Below are positions 46,301 to 56,732 of a stretch of 64,000 bases of DNA, in pieces; positions within the stretch are counted from its first letter, which is position 1; the number at the start of each line of letters is the position of its first letter. Under the pieces are notes generated by a model. The model did no database searches. It saw nothing but the letters and a program-made list of their open reading frames with translations, and was not told the DNA's origin. The position numbers and the translations under genes were made by a program. Where the stretch lies: positions 1,266-65,265 of the forward strand of contig NZ_MSCI01000002.1 of assembly GCF_002954585.1 (NCBI RefSeq). Direction: 5' to 3'. Source of the DNA: Vibrio chagasii (GTDB lineage: Bacteria; Pseudomonadota; Gammaproteobacteria; Enterobacterales; Vibrionaceae).

Positions 46301-47242
46301 GAATGGAGCGACAAATCAAAGCAAGAGCCATTGCTGCAACGCAAAGAGCAAGAAGCACCGTTGATCTCTGAATTGGATCGAAAGGTTCATGATGTGATGC
46401 CGAATCTCAAGCTAACCCTGAACGACTTCTGGCTACAAGGCTATAAAGTTGGCAAGGTAGATGTTGAACTAGCGAGAGAAGAAAACCGCCTTGCGTGGAA
46501 GAAAATTCAGGTACGCAGCGGTGGCAACAAAGCGGATGTCAGTGGCTGGTGGGAATTGAATGGCGACAAGAGTCACTCTTCGCTGAAAGTTGATGTGGAA
46601 GGTGAAAATAACAGTGAGTTGATGGAGCGCTTTGGCATCACCTCGGGGATTCAAAAAGCACCATTTGAGCTAGAAGCTCAACTTGACTGGGACGGCTCAC
46701 CTTGGGGTATCAAGATGGATACTCTAGATGGCGACGTAAAAACCAAGTTTGGTAAAGGTATTATCTCAGATGTGAGCGGGGCAGCTCGCTTGCTTGGTTT
46801 GTTCAGTTTAGATTCGATCATTCGTAAGATGCAGCTCGATTTCTCTGATGTGTTTGATAAAGGCATGGCATTTAACAGCATTACAGGCACGGGCAAGATG
46901 CAAAATGGTATCTTCCTGACCAACGACCTGAACATGGATGCCGTGGCGGGTGAGATGAAGATCAAAGGTATTGCTAACCTAAATACTCGTCAGGTAGATG
47001 CAGAAGTAAACTTTACGCCAGATATCACATCGGGTATTCCAGTGCTAACAGCGTTTGCGGTAACACCTCAAACAGCGTTGTATGTGTTGGCGGTAACTAC
47101 GGTTATTTCACCGGTTGTTGAGGTCTTTACTCAGGTTAATTACTCGGTGAAAGGTCCTCTGGATTCACCAACGGTAAGTGAGCTTTCTCGTAGCTCTGGT
47201 GAGTTCCAACTTCCAGAAAATCTAAGAAAGTTGGCTGAGTAA
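43370..47242 (+). CDS. yhdP: AsmA-like inner-membrane protein YhdP
   Basis: A 1290-residue protein with an N-terminal membrane helix (about 8-30) and a long periplasmic region rich in beta strands, ending in the AsmA-like C-terminal domain (about 1080-1270). YhdP, TamB and YdbH of E. coli are known to support phospholipid movement to the outer membrane. It starts with GTG 10 bases after rng; the first strongly hydrophobic segment follows within 10 residues, which favours this start. The block rng, yhdP, tldD is syntenic with E. coli. Confidence 0.93.
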   Translation: MSSSVTLILRACLWLVVTLLVALAIAVTTLRVALPNLNKYQSEIELWVNQHSGFEFSIQDVGGFWRNTHPSIALQGVKANLPNVEDVTFSVERVEVEFDLIQSLVQMRPVVADLVMNQMYLDIRSIDLFAGQNETDKPKDSGSSKRVMKELDNLLLKTLVDFTAKDSTIFYRSVSDEERQLDIETLKWQNSGKHHLAEGVVSIKDANLNSLSVSANFIDGGSLTDVTGEFYVSADKISIKPWLTRYIQAESGIEKGTISLNSWLTLRNSKPVSAYVEVLPSELTWNEDGKHDLMLESGVFKLSPIDDGWQVNGHSLNLRTDDTPWPELDVAFKWQQGPWLLNVSELDISTITPLIKLLPDSEDSTKMINVLSPGGTVSDIRLSMESGIESLRYSASFSDFAIEQWDLVPGFSQVSGSVFGSMTEAKASLYIIDDVFTYGDVFQAPLNIKQGQVDIVWQQDENGWKLWSDKVTAATPDLQVLGAFRLDFPKDSSPFLSFYGEVDAYNVGETWRYLPALALGQELTDYLSTAIQAGKADTVKLLWHGQLDNYPYTNHDGIFQVWARLEDAKFSFDTAWPLITDLQLDLFFENDAMYLDSRSAQLMDVTADRITGRIPYLGEGGHIEIEAKATASGNAVRDYMTASPLVDSVGAALTALQVSGDVSSEFQLNIPFDSDKEARAWGYADLSGNHVEIEAPPMVLENTTGRIEFDNDVVTANGLAADLLKQGISIDFKGQNDGPGYAVDIDVLGDWDVKPLEPYIGEQWLSRLSGHAQWQSQIDIQLNDIGFTYQLDLQSDLKYLASDYPYPLAKKSLESGSARLQASGNQEAITARLQLPNTKYQAEIDITGDVPELTATNLVLGRGGYKISPVVGHHALIRTDKFNADDWLSVIMEPVQPSTAVLSQMNTPTIPAPSRVTFESKELTLGGISWNDVDFSARKNKQAWQMEVSSQELEGDINYLPPYDLTVSLDRLHLFVPEWSDKSKQEPLLQRKEQEAPLISELDRKVHDVMPNLKLTLNDFWLQGYKVGKVDVELAREENRLAWKKIQVRSGGNKADVSGWWELNGDKSHSSLKVDVEGENNSELMERFGITSGIQKAPFELEAQLDWDGSPWGIKMDTLDGDVKTKFGKGIISDVSGAARLLGLFSLDSIIRKMQLDFSDVFDKGMAFNSITGTGKMQNGIFLTNDLNMDAVAGEMKIKGIANLNTRQVDAEVNFTPDITSGIPVLTAFAVTPQTALYVLAVTTVISPVVEVFTQVNYSVKGPLDSPTVSELSRSSGEFQLPENLRKLAE

Positions 47243-47307
47243 AAGTAAGCCCTAATATACAGATAAATAGTGATTTCTGAATCATAATGAATGGAGAAGC
47301 ATTACAC

Positions 47308-48120
47308 ATGGATTGTGTTGGTTTGATTCAAATGACTTCGGGCCCTGACCCTGACAGTAACCTTGATTATCTCGCCAAAGAGGTAGCTAAGTGTAAGGCG
47401 TTAGGGGCTAAATGGGTCGTTTGCCCAGAGAATGCATTGGTATTCGGTAGCAAAGCGGATTATCACCAGCATGCCGAGCCATTGAATGGTGGTCCATTGC
47501 AGAAAAAACTGGCTGAGCTAGCTAGGCTTCATCGTATTTGGATCATTGTGGGCAGTATGCCGATAAGCGCAGCGAAAGGTGTCACTACCACGACTTTGGT
47601 GATAGACGACTTTGGCAGCTTAGTGGCTCATTACGACAAGTTACACATGTTTGATGTGGATGTCGCTGATGCTCACAAGTGCTATCGAGAGTCTGATATT
47701 TTCACTCCAGGTGATCGAGTTGTGACAACGGAAACGCCTTTTGGTCACTTAGGTTTAAGTATTTGTTATGATGTGCGCTTTCCTCACTTGTATTCAGAGT
47801 TACGCAAGCAAGGCGCGCAGATCATAGTGGTACCAGCGGCGTTTACTGCGGTAACCGGTCAGGCGCATTGGGAAGCACTGTTAAGATGCCGGGCAATCGA
47901 AACACAATCGTGGATTGTTGCGGTAGGGCAAGGTGGTAAGCACCCTTGCCAAAGAGAAACATGGGGACACTCTATGGTGGTTGATCCCTGGGGAAGAGTG
48001 GTCGCACAGTTAGACCAAGATCCTAAAAGTATGGTTGTCGAGATAGACACATCCAGTTGTGAATCCATTAGGCAAAATATGCCAATCACACAACACACTC
48101 GATTTACCAATCAATTTTAA
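47308..48120 (+). CDS. Nitrilase-superfamily amidase (deaminated glutathione amidase-like)
   Basis: A carbon-nitrogen hydrolase of 270 residues with the Glu-Lys-Cys triad: Glu41 in CPENAL, Lys111 in YDKLHMFD, Cys153 in SICYDVRFP. Sequence around KLHMFDVDV resembles the Nit1/NitAb branch, which hydrolyses deaminated glutathione as a metabolite-repair enzyme; that assignment is inferred. The ATG at 47308 has GGAGAAG eight bases upstream; an ATG at 47287 has no ribosome-binding site. It lies between yhdP and tldD, as in other Vibrio. Confidence 0.85.
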   Translation: MDCVGLIQMTSGPDPDSNLDYLAKEVAKCKALGAKWVVCPENALVFGSKADYHQHAEPLNGGPLQKKLAELARLHRIWIIVGSMPISAAKGVTTTTLVIDDFGSLVAHYDKLHMFDVDVADAHKCYRESDIFTPGDRVVTTETPFGHLGLSICYDVRFPHLYSELRKQGAQIIVVPAAFTAVTGQAHWEALLRCRAIETQSWIVAVGQGGKHPCQRETWGHSMVVDPWGRVVAQLDQDPKSMVVEIDTSSCESIRQNMPITQHTRFTNQF

Positions 48121-48139
48121 TTACAAACAAGAGCCATCT

Positions 48140-49585
48140 ATGAGCATTAATCAAATTGAAGAAGCGCTACTGAACCCAACAGGGCTTACGGAGCAAAATA
48201 TCGCAGATACATTGGCGAGCATTGCTACACGCCAAATTGATTATGCTGATATCTACTTTCAGTCAAGCTGGCACGAATCTTTAGTGCTAGAAGACAGCAT
48301 TATTAAAGACGGCTCTTTCAATATCGATTGCGGTGTTGGCGTTCGTGCAGTATCTGGTGAAAAGACTGGCTTTGCTTACTCAGACCAAATCCAATTGGAT
48401 GGCCTTAAACAGAGCGCAATTGCAGCTCGTGGTATCGCGAAACAAGGTCAAAACGGCAAGGTACAAGCCTTCAAACGCAACGCTAACCAAACTTACTATG
48501 ATGCAGTTAACCCGCTAGCAAGCTGGGAAAAACAGCAGAAAACAGAATTACTAAAATCATTAGATGCTTACATTCGTACTAAAGAGCCTATGGTGACTGA
48601 AGTATCAGTGAGCCTAAGCGGTGTACATGAGCAGATGCTTGTTGCCGCGACTGATGGTACGTACGCTGGCGATATTCGTCCGCTGGTTCGTTTATCTATT
48701 AGTGTTCTTGCTCAGAAAGGCGATCGCCGTGAGCGTGGTAGTGCTGGTGGTGGTGGCCGTTTTGGTTACGACTTCTTTCTAAGCGATGATAAAGGCACTC
48801 AAGTTGCTTATCAGTTTGCAGATGAAGCGATTCGCCAAGCGCTTGTTAACCTTGAAGCCGTTGCTGCGCCTGCTGGTGCAATGCCTGTCGTTCTGGGTTC
48901 TGGCTGGCCGGGCGTTCTACTACACGAAGCGGTAGGTCACGGTTTAGAGGGGGACTTTAACCGTAAAGAGTCTTCAGTATTCTCTGGTAAAGTTGGCGAG
49001 CAAGTTACTTCAAGCCTATGTACGATTGTCGATGACGGTACATTGACTGATCTTCGAGGTTCATTGAACGTCGATGATGAAGGTGTTAACGGTCAGTACA
49101 ATACGTTAATCGAAAACGGCATCTTAAAAGGTTACATGCAAGACAAGCTGAATGCTCGTCTAATGGGGGTTGCTCCAACAGGTAACGGTCGTCGTGAGTC
49201 TTACGCGCACCTTCCAATGCCACGTATGACGAACACATACATGCTGCCGGGGGAGCACACACCAGAAGAGATCATCGCGACAGTAGATAAAGGTATCTAC
49301 GCACCAAACTTCGGTGGTGGTCAGGTAGATATTACGTCTGGTAAGTTTGTATTCTCAGCTTCTGAAGCGTACATGATTGAAAACGGTAAGATCACTCACC
49401 CAGTGAAGGGCGCAACGCTGATTGGCTCTGGTATTGAAGCGATGCAGCAAGTGTCTATGGTGGGTAACGATCTAAGCATCGATCGTGGTGTGGGTGTGTG
49501 TGGTAAGGCTGGTCAAAGTGTGCCAGTGGGTGTTGGTCAACCAACATTGAAGCTAGATTCGTTAACGGTTGGTGGTACTGAGTAA
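48140..49585 (+). CDS. tldD: Metalloprotease TldD
   Basis: TldD with its partner TldE (PmbA) forms a zinc metalloprotease that trims peptides such as microcin B17 and degrades CcdA. The HExxxH motif HEAVGH begins at His262. Its 481 residues start at [10 protein letters not shown] with the family N-terminus; an ATG-free extension upstream overlaps the amidase gene and is rejected. It lies 19 bases after the amidase gene. No tldE is in the window; the partner is usually encoded elsewhere. Confidence 0.96.
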   Translation: MSINQIEEALLNPTGLTEQNIADTLASIATRQIDYADIYFQSSWHESLVLEDSIIKDGSFNIDCGVGVRAVSGEKTGFAYSDQIQLDGLKQSAIAARGIAKQGQNGKVQAFKRNANQTYYDAVNPLASWEKQQKTELLKSLDAYIRTKEPMVTEVSVSLSGVHEQMLVAATDGTYAGDIRPLVRLSISVLAQKGDRRERGSAGGGGRFGYDFFLSDDKGTQVAYQFADEAIRQALVNLEAVAAPAGAMPVVLGSGWPGVLLHEAVGHGLEGDFNRKESSVFSGKVGEQVTSSLCTIVDDGTLTDLRGSLNVDDEGVNGQYNTLIENGILKGYMQDKLNARLMGVAPTGNGRRESYAHLPMPRMTNTYMLPGEHTPEEIIATVDKGIYAPNFGGGQVDITSGKFVFSASEAYMIENGKITHPVKGATLIGSGIEAMQQVSMVGNDLSIDRGVGVCGKAGQSVPVGVGQPTLKLDSLTVGGTE

Positions 49586-49626
49586 ATCAGGCTCGCTGCA
49601 GCAATGTTAGCACAAAAATAGAATTG

Positions 49627-49655
49627 AAAAGCGCCTCCATTGTGAGGCGCTTTTT
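49627..49655. terminator. Terminator between tldD and the PhoH gene
   Basis: AAAAGCGCCTC, loop CATTGT, GAGGCGCTTTTT. It lies between two convergent genes and has T runs on both strands. Confidence 0.9.
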
Positions 49656-49690
49656 GTTTTTAAAGGAGGGGGAGTAATCGCAAAAAGTGA

Positions 49691-51070
49691 TTACATGTTT
49701 TCTTCCGCAAACTCTGCCAGTCGGCTACGTACCACGCCGTTGAGGTGGATATTGGCACTGCCTTCGAAGTTTTTAAAACGCTCAACCATGTAGGTTAAAC
49801 CTGAAGTCACAGGGGTTAAGTAGGAAGAATCTATCTGCGCTAGGTTACCTGAGCAGACGATCTTGGTGCCTTCACCACAACGGGTGATAATGGTTTTGAT
49901 TTGTGAAGCGGTCAGGTTTTGACACTCATCGAGAAGCACAAACGCATTCTGGATTGAACGGCCGCGCATGAAGTTGATAGATTTGAACTGGATATTCGCT
50001 TTATCACAGATGTACTTCAGTGACCCTTCGGTGCAGTGGTCATTTTTGTGCAGCGCTTCCAGTGTATCGGTCACGGCAGCCAACCAAGGCAGCATCTTCT
50101 CTTCCTCTGTTCCAGGAAGGAAGCCAATAGACTCACCAATGTCAGGTGTGTTTCGGGTGACGATGATCTTATCGAACTGTTTACGTTCAATGGTTTGCTC
50201 AAGCGCTGCGGCCATCGCGAGCAGCGTTTTACCACTACCAGCCGCACCCGTTAGGATCACCAGGTCAATATCTGGGTCGAGTAGCGCATCAATAGCCATT
50301 CCCTGATAAATATTCTTTGGTGTGATGTCCCAGGCCCTGCGATTCATTAAGCGTTCACGACTTAAGTCTCTGAGTGTGACGGTTTCGGTATCGATCTCTT
50401 CCACTCTTGCTGCAAAGTCACTCTCTTCATCAATCACATATTGATTAAGGAAGGTTGGTTCGAAAGGCTCTCTTGCTAGCGTATGGAAGGTTTTACCAGC
50501 TAGGGTTTTACTTTCCACATTGTCGATACCATCCCAAAATGCGCCCTCAAGTTGTTGGAAACCTTTGGTGAGGTATTGGATATCATCAATCAGTTGGTCG
50601 GTTTGATAATCTTCAACGAAGCGTACGCCCGCGCCTTTTGCACGTAAACGCATGTTGATGTCTTTGGTGATGAGAACCACTTCACGTGGCGCACGTTTAT
50701 TTTGAAGGTAAAGAACAGCGTTGAGGATTCGGTTGTCGCCAGCCTTGTCGTCGGCAAAGGCTTTGATGCTTTCTTGAAGTTCGTAATCGGCGAGTATTGA
50801 GATACTGCCTGAGGCCTTAATGTCTTTGGTGAAAGGGATGCCTTCCGATATTTGGTCTGGTGTGGCTTCCCTGAATAAATCTTCGAGAGTTCGAATTGCA
50901 ATTCTTGCATCTCTTGCAACGTCCCTCTTACTGTCTTTGATTCTGTCTAGTTCTTCTAGCACTGTCATGGGGATAACGACATCGTGCTCTTGGAAAGAAA
51001 ATATAGCGAAGGGTTCGTGAAGTAGGATATTGGTGTCTAGAACAAATAGCTTCCGGTTGGTCTCGCCCAT
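49691..51070 (-). CDS. PIN-PhoH ATPase (PhoH2-like)
   Basis: A 459-residue fusion. The N-terminal PIN ribonuclease domain (about 5-135) begins FVLDTNILLHEP and keeps acidic residues in the expected places (DTN, EELD, DNRI, TKD). The C-terminal PhoH ATPase (about 240-455) has Walker A GAAGSGKT near 275-282 and Walker B VLLDECQN. PhoH2 proteins of this type are reported to be RNA helicase/RNases. Function in Vibrio is not established. AAGGAG five bases before the ATG supports the start. It is transcribed alone, divergently from rapA. Confidence 0.9.
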   Translation of the reverse strand: MGETNRKLFVLDTNILLHEPFAIFSFQEHDVVIPMTVLEELDRIKDSKRDVARDARIAIRTLEDLFREATPDQISEGIPFTKDIKASGSISILADYELQESIKAFADDKAGDNRILNAVLYLQNKRAPREVVLITKDINMRLRAKGAGVRFVEDYQTDQLIDDIQYLTKGFQQLEGAFWDGIDNVESKTLAGKTFHTLAREPFEPTFLNQYVIDEESDFAARVEEIDTETVTLRDLSRERLMNRRAWDITPKNIYQGMAIDALLDPDIDLVILTGAAGSGKTLLAMAAALEQTIERKQFDKIIVTRNTPDIGESIGFLPGTEEEKMLPWLAAVTDTLEALHKNDHCTEGSLKYICDKANIQFKSINFMRGRSIQNAFVLLDECQNLTASQIKTIITRCGEGTKIVCSGNLAQIDSSYLTPVTSGLTYMVERFKNFEGSANIHLNGVVRSRLAEFAEENM

Positions 51071-51534
51071 AGCATCTCCTTGCCGCGTACGGCTTGCTTT
51101 GCATCGATTGAACGTAGATTAAGCTCACTTAAAGGTTAGTCTCTCATTCTGGTGATAGTCAACTGCTCACCTAAAGTTCAACGAGAGAAATATTGCCATA
51201 TTGTGATGGATGAATATGCCATGTTCACTAACGGCAGCAATCTACTACCAATAGGTTAACCATGTTTTTTTGACAGTTTGATTGCATTGGCGAAAACAGA
51301 AAAAAAGCATGAAATCATCTCCTTTAGACGTGACCTAAATCACAGCATCGAGTAAGATTAGCGACCTTTTTCTGCACCATTTTCTCGAGATATTTATTAT
51401 CTAGAGCGCACTTAAAAAGTGGCTGCAAACTAGGCATTTTTGGCTATATTTTTAGTTCAAGAGCGGTAAGGTTCTTGTTTCAAATATCAGTTAAAAAGGT
51501 CAAATTCCAACTAAAAGATTGAGGTAGTCGATTC
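51071..51534. other. Divergent intergenic region between the PhoH gene and rapA
   Basis: About 460 bases holding the promoters of both genes. It contains a CRP-like palindrome (51329-51344). I saw no small gene or strong hairpin. Confidence 0.55.
51329..51344. promoter_or_regulatory. CRP-like site between the PhoH gene and rapA
   Basis: CGTGACCTAAATCACA matches the cAMP-CRP consensus TGTGA-N6-TCACA at nine of ten conserved positions. It lies 190 bases from rapA and 259 from the PhoH gene, further than usual, so its target is unclear. Confidence 0.5.
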
Positions 51535-54444
51535 ATGACATTTGCTTTGGGGCAACGCTGGATAAGCGATACGGAGAGCGATTTAGGTTTAGGTACCGTT
51601 GTAGCAATGGATGCTCGCACAGTGACACTAATGTTTGCAGCATCAGAAGAAAACCGTGTGTATGCACGTACGGATGCTCCCGTAACCCGAGTAACGTTTA
51701 ATGTAGGCGATGTCATCGAATGCCAAGAAGGTTGGTCTCTATCTGTCGAAGAAGTAATCGAAGATAAAGGGCTGCTGACCTACTTAGGTACACGTGAGGA
51801 TACTCAAGAATCAGAAGTGACTCTGCGTGAAATCTTCTTAAGCAATCAGATTCGTTTTAATAAGCCACAAGACAAACTGTACGCAGGTCAAATCGACCGT
51901 ATGGATAATTTTGTGTTGCGTTACCGTGCACTAAGCAATCAATACCAACAACATAAGAGCCCCATGCGTGGCTTGTGTGGTATGCGTGCTGGCCTAATTC
52001 CTCACCAGTTGTACATCGCTCATGAAGTGGGGCGTCGTCATGCGCCACGTGTTTTATTAGCTGATGAAGTTGGTCTAGGTAAAACCATCGAAGCGGGTAT
52101 GATCATTCACCAGCAGGTGTTGTCTGGCCGCGCTGAACGTATTCTGATTGTGGTACCTGAAACACTACAACACCAATGGCTAGTTGAGATGATGCGTCGT
52201 TTCAATCTGCACTTTTCTATCTTTGATGAAGAGCGTTGTATTGAAGCCTTTGCAGAATCAGATAATCCATTTGATACTCAGCAATACGTTCTGTGTTCGT
52301 TAGATTTCTTACGTAAGAGCCGCAAACGCTATGAGCAAGCACTGGAAGGTGAGTGGGATCTATTGGTTGTCGATGAAGCGCACCACCTTGAGTGGAGCCA
52401 AGACAAACCAAGCCGTGAATACCAAGTGGTAGAGGGCTTGGCAGAAAATACTCCAGGTGTGCTTTTGCTGACAGCGACTCCAGAGCAACTGGGCCGTGAG
52501 AGTCACTTTGCACGTCTGCGTCTATTGGATCCTGACCGCTTCTACGATTACGAAGCGTTTGTTGAAGAAGAAGATCAATACGCACCGGTTGCTGATGCTG
52601 TCACCGCACTATTCTCAGGCGTGAAACTTGAAGACAGCGCGAAGAATCAGATTACTGAGCTGCTTTCTGAACAAGATGTTGAGCCTCTATTCCGTGTTAT
52701 TGAAGGTGATAGCAGCGAAGAAGAGCAAGCATTAGCGCGCCAAGAACTGATTGATAACCTTATGGATCGTCATGGTACTGGTCGTGTTCTATTCAGGAAC
52801 ACACGTGCCGCTATCAAAGGCTTCCCTAAGCGTAACGTAAACCTACTGCCGATGGACATTCCAACGCAGTACACCACGTCGATGCGTGTATCAGGCATGA
52901 TCGGTGGCAAGATGGCACCAGAAGCTCGCGCGATGAAGATGCTTTATCCAGAAGAGATCTTCCAAGAGTTTGAAGGTGAAGACTCAAGCTGGTGGCAGTT
53001 CGATTCACGTGTTAACTGGCTGATTGAAAAGATCCAAGACAAGCGTAGCGAAAAGATCCTGGTGATCGCATCGCGTGCAAGTACGGCTCTGCAACTAGAG
53101 CAGGCACTGCGCGAGCGTGAAGGTGTACGTGCAACTGTATTCCACGAGGGTATGTCGATTCTAGAGCGTGACAAAGCGGCGGCTTATTTTGCTCAAGAAG
53201 AGGGCGGTGCTCAGGTGCTTATCTGTAGTGAAATCGGCTCTGAAGGCCGTAACTTCCAGTTTGCTAACCAATTAGTGATGTTTGACCTTCCATTCAACCC
53301 AGACTTGCTTGAGCAACGTATTGGTCGTTTGGATCGTATCGGTCAACAGCGTGATATCGATATTCATGTTCCTTATTTGAAAGGCACATCACAGGCAATA
53401 CTAGCGCGTTGGTTTGATGAAGGCCTGAATGCATTTGCGGAAACTTGCCCAACAGGTCGCACAGTTTATGACAAGTATTCAGACGTGCTGATCGAGATGC
53501 TAGCTTCTGGTAACACAGAGCAGCTTGATGAAGTGATCGAAGAATCAGCTAAGCTAAATCAAAGCCTAAAAGCGGATCTAGAAAAAGGCCGAGATCGCCT
53601 ACTAGAGATGCACTCAAACGGCGGTGATAAAGCGCACGAGATTGCAGAGAAGATCGCATCAACTGATGGCGATACTAACCTAGTTACTTTTGCATTGAGC
53701 TTGTTCGATACCATTGGTTTGAACCAAGACGACAAAGGTGAAAATGCGCTAGTAGTAACGCCATCTGAGCACATGATGGTACCAAGCTACCCTGGCTTAC
53801 CTTATGAAGGTGCAACTATCACGTTCGACCGTGATACAGCGCTTTCTCGTGAAGACATGAACTTCATTAGTTGGGAACACCCAATGATTCAGGGTGGTAT
53901 TGATTTACTACTTAGCGAAGGGGTGGGTACTTCTGCGGTATCACTACTTAAGAACAAAGCGCTGCCGGTTGGTACTATCTTGCTTGAACTGGTTTACCTG
54001 GTGGATGCACAAGCACCAAAACGCAGTGGTATCAGCCAGTTCTTACCTAAGACTCCGATTCGCTTGATGATGGATGGCCGTGGTAACGACCTATCTTCTC
54101 AGGTTGAATTTGATAGCTTTAACCGCCAGTTGAGCCCGGTGAACCGTCATCTAGCAAGTAAGTTAGTTAACTCGGTACAAGGCGAAATTCACAAGCTAAT
54201 CGAAGCGGGTGAGGCACAAGTTCTTCCTAAAGTTGAAGAAGTGCGTCAGCAAGCGCAAAGAGATATGCAGACAAACCTCAACGGTGAACTAGAGCGTCTA
54301 CAAGCTCTGAAAGCGGTGAACCCGAACATTCGTGATGAAGAGTTAGAAGTTATCGAAGCTCAGATTAACGAACTGACCGGCTACATCAGCAAAGCTCAGG
54401 TTCAACTAGACTCGCTACGCTTGATTGTAGTTTCTCACAATTAA
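51535..54444 (+). CDS. rapA: RNA polymerase-associated helicase-like protein RapA
   Basis: A Swi2/Snf2 ATPase of 969 residues that frees stalled RNA polymerase for recycling. N-terminal Tudor-like folds (about 1-107) start [20 protein letters not shown]. Helicase motif I is DEVGLGKT near 178-184, the DEAH box is near 280, and motif VI is [11 protein letters not shown] near 600. In E. coli rapA sits directly beside rluA; here a transporter gene lies between them. A terminator follows. Confidence 0.97.
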   Translation: MTFALGQRWISDTESDLGLGTVVAMDARTVTLMFAASEENRVYARTDAPVTRVTFNVGDVIECQEGWSLSVEEVIEDKGLLTYLGTREDTQESEVTLREIFLSNQIRFNKPQDKLYAGQIDRMDNFVLRYRALSNQYQQHKSPMRGLCGMRAGLIPHQLYIAHEVGRRHAPRVLLADEVGLGKTIEAGMIIHQQVLSGRAERILIVVPETLQHQWLVEMMRRFNLHFSIFDEERCIEAFAESDNPFDTQQYVLCSLDFLRKSRKRYEQALEGEWDLLVVDEAHHLEWSQDKPSREYQVVEGLAENTPGVLLLTATPEQLGRESHFARLRLLDPDRFYDYEAFVEEEDQYAPVADAVTALFSGVKLEDSAKNQITELLSEQDVEPLFRVIEGDSSEEEQALARQELIDNLMDRHGTGRVLFRNTRAAIKGFPKRNVNLLPMDIPTQYTTSMRVSGMIGGKMAPEARAMKMLYPEEIFQEFEGEDSSWWQFDSRVNWLIEKIQDKRSEKILVIASRASTALQLEQALREREGVRATVFHEGMSILERDKAAAYFAQEEGGAQVLICSEIGSEGRNFQFANQLVMFDLPFNPDLLEQRIGRLDRIGQQRDIDIHVPYLKGTSQAILARWFDEGLNAFAETCPTGRTVYDKYSDVLIEMLASGNTEQLDEVIEESAKLNQSLKADLEKGRDRLLEMHSNGGDKAHEIAEKIASTDGDTNLVTFALSLFDTIGLNQDDKGENALVVTPSEHMMVPSYPGLPYEGATITFDRDTALSREDMNFISWEHPMIQGGIDLLLSEGVGTSAVSLLKNKALPVGTILLELVYLVDAQAPKRSGISQFLPKTPIRLMMDGRGNDLSSQVEFDSFNRQLSPVNRHLASKLVNSVQGEIHKLIEAGEAQVLPKVEEVRQQAQRDMQTNLNGELERLQALKAVNPNIRDEELEVIEAQINELTGYISKAQVQLDSLRLIVVSHN

Positions 54445-54466
54445 TATTAGCTAGTCCGTGAACAAC

Positions 54467-54499
54467 AAATAAGGCCTTCACCATGAAGGCCTTATTTTT
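54467..54499. terminator. Terminator of rapA (may also serve the transporter gene)
   Basis: A 14-bp stem (AAATAAGGCCTTCA with TGAAGGCCTTATTT, loop CCA) with a following T run on the plus strand and a weaker one on the minus strand. Confidence 0.87.
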
Positions 54500-54532
54500 A
54501 TCTCGAGTTTGTAGATGGTAGTGATTGATGGG

Positions 54533-55804
54533 TTACATCAACCATTTCCACCAAACAAATACGGCTAAGAAACCGAACAAGTAAACTAGGCCTGCGACAG
54601 ACAACAATTTTAGTTTGCTGCCAATGGCTAACGCTTCTGGAAGCTTAGCTTTGTTCACCAAGATGAAATTAAGCAGCGCGAAGAATGGCGTCGTTGCGAA
54701 AGCAAGTACCATTGCGAAATCCAGCATTGGCATCAACGCAGCGCTGAAGAACATCACAATCGCGAGTGCGGCGATAGAGACAATGATGATCCAGCCTTGT
54801 AGCATGCGCGGGCTCGACTCTTTATTAAGTAACAGACGTTGTGATTCCGCAAGCACGCGAGAGTAGCCGTCGATAACCGTAATCGTGCTACCAAAGATAC
54901 AGAAGAAAGCAATGATAGCGATTAGTGGACGCGACCATTCGCCAATCGTCGATGCGTAAATACCAACTAATTGGTGAGTAAAGCCCACACCAGATCGAGA
55001 CAGTTCTACACCTGAACCGTGAAGTACGAGAGCACCCAAAGCGACAAACACTAACGCAAGCAGTGCAGTACCAATGTAGCCGACGTTGAAATCGAATAAG
55101 GCAGATTGAGCTGTGACTTCTTGCTTCTCTTTTTGGCTTTTTAGCCACATAGAGGTGATGCTTGAAATCTCGATAGGGGCAGGCATCCAACCCATGGTCA
55201 CCACGATAAAGCCAATTGCTGCCAATGACCAAGGTGATGGTGGAACAAAAGCAGCATCTGGTTCGACAGGCGAGCCGATAGCAATGGCGACAGCGGCTAG
55301 AGTGGTGATCGTAAGGATCGCCATGATCGCTTTTGAAAGGGTGTCCAGAGCACGATAATGCCCTGCAAATAAGATGATCAAGCAGGTCGCGAGTACGATC
55401 ATACAAAGCGTACTGGTTGCTAACTCAAAAGGAATGAAGTAGCTAAGTAAACTCGCACTAAACAGCAGTAGTGCGGCTGTGTTTACGACGGCTGAAATAG
55501 CACTTAGTATCGAAAAGATCACTAGGTAAGGGCGACCTAGGTTTGAGTAACCCTCAACCAAGCTTTGTCCAGTACCAAGTGTGTATTGGATACCGGCTCG
55601 AAAGAATGGGTACTTGAATAGGTTTACTAGGATGATTAGAGCTGCCAGTTGCCAACCATAGATGGCGCCGGCTTTGGTTGAGGCAACTAAGTGTGAACCG
55701 CCGACTGCAGCAGCGGCCATCATAATACCTGGGCCAAGAGATTTAATTAAACTGGATAGGGGAGCTGAGGTTTTTGTTGTGGTTGTTTTAACCGTACTGT
55801 CCAT
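54533..55804 (-). CDS. NRAMP-fold transporter with atypical metal-site motifs
   Basis: An inner-membrane protein of about 423 residues with eleven helices, related to NRAMP divalent-metal transporters. It opens SLGPGIMMAAAAVGGSHLVAS, where classical family members have an Asp-Pro-Gly-Asn motif in helix 1; the metal-binding Asp and Asn are not present. In helix 6 the usual Met-Pro-His is Met-Pro-Ala (GWMPAPIEISS). Substrate is therefore uncertain: another divalent ion such as Mg2+, or something else. The second of two adjacent ATGs (55804) has GAAGGA at a better distance. It lies between rapA and rluA, which adjoin in E. coli, so it appears to be an insertion relative to that order. Confidence 0.8.
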   Translation of the reverse strand: MDSTVKTTTTKTSAPLSSLIKSLGPGIMMAAAAVGGSHLVASTKAGAIYGWQLAALIILVNLFKYPFFRAGIQYTLGTGQSLVEGYSNLGRPYLVIFSILSAISAVVNTAALLLFSASLLSYFIPFELATSTLCMIVLATCLIILFAGHYRALDTLSKAIMAILTITTLAAVAIAIGSPVEPDAAFVPPSPWSLAAIGFIVVTMGWMPAPIEISSITSMWLKSQKEKQEVTAQSALFDFNVGYIGTALLALVFVALGALVLHGSGVELSRSGVGFTHQLVGIYASTIGEWSRPLIAIIAFFCIFGSTITVIDGYSRVLAESQRLLLNKESSPRMLQGWIIIVSIAALAIVMFFSAALMPMLDFAMVLAFATTPFFALLNFILVNKAKLPEALAIGSKLKLLSVAGLVYLFGFLAVFVWWKWLM

Positions 55805-55962
55805 CATGGTTCCTTCGATGTTGGCTTGTTATTTTCCGTTACCCTATCAATACCATGTTTTGTAAACTCGTCAACTTTTATGTACGAAAACATTAAAAAT
55901 TGTATTTATTAATAAACGAATTAACTGTGAATTATTTTTTCACTAGTAAATAAGAGGCTTCA

Positions 55963-56697
55963 ATGGCGCTAGAGCAGTACACACCACCACGTGAACCTTG
56001 GGTTGATATTGTTTATCAAGATGATGATATTTTGGTGGTCAACAAGCCTGCGGGGTTACTTTCAGTACCGGGCAGGTTGCCAGAGCATTACGACAGCATG
56101 TGGAGTCGTTTGGTGGAGGAGTTCACTGATATTCAAGTGGTTCACCGCTTGGATATGTCGACCTCTGGCTTGATGTTATTGGCTAAGCATAAGCAGGCAG
56201 AACGTCACTTGAAGAAGCAGTTCCAATATCGCCTGACGCACAAACTGTATTACGCACGCGTATGGGGAGCGGTTGAGCACAAAGAAGGTTTGATCGATCT
56301 ACCACTCATCTGTGATTGGCCAAACCGCCCCAAGCAGAAAGTCTGTTTTGAAGACGGTAAACCATCACAGACTCGTTATGTGGTAGAACAGCAAGAACCC
56401 CAAACGACTTTACTGAAGTTACTGCCAATTACCGGGCGTTCTCACCAATTGAGAGTGCATTGCATGGAAATAGGCGCACCGATTGTGGGCGATGAGTTTT
56501 ACGCAACTCCAGAAGCGTTTGAATACAGTGATAGGCTAGCTTTACATGCGTGTGAGTTGAGTTTTTATCATCCAGCGAATAATCAGCTGTTCAAAGCCTT
56601 TGTTCCCTGTGACTTTTACCCTCAAGCATCTCCGCAAATCGAACAGCACTTTGAAATTGCGCCTGAGCTTCCAGACTACAGTAAGCTAAAAGCTTAG
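55963..56697 (+). CDS. rluA: 23S rRNA/tRNA pseudouridine synthase RluA
   Basis: RluA makes pseudouridine 746 in 23S rRNA and 32 in some tRNAs. The 244-residue protein has the catalytic HRLDMSTSG (Asp), LICDWPNRPKQK, which is strongly typical of RluA rather than RluC/D, and PITGRSHQLRVH. It has no N-terminal S4 domain, as expected. It is divergent from the NRAMP gene and followed 35 bases later by the dehydrogenase gene. Confidence 0.96.
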   Translation: MALEQYTPPREPWVDIVYQDDDILVVNKPAGLLSVPGRLPEHYDSMWSRLVEEFTDIQVVHRLDMSTSGLMLLAKHKQAERHLKKQFQYRLTHKLYYARVWGAVEHKEGLIDLPLICDWPNRPKQKVCFEDGKPSQTRYVVEQQEPQTTLLKLLPITGRSHQLRVHCMEIGAPIVGDEFYATPEAFEYSDRLALHACELSFYHPANNQLFKAFVPCDFYPQASPQIEQHFEIAPELPDYSKLKA

Positions 56698-56732
56698 AAT
56701 GGACTGATTATAGATCTAACCAAGGAAGAACA

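Noticed and set aside
48059..48139. Longer N-terminus for TldD starting inside the amidase gene
   Set aside because: The added residues overlap the amidase C-terminus and are unlike TldD; MSINQIEE is the family start.
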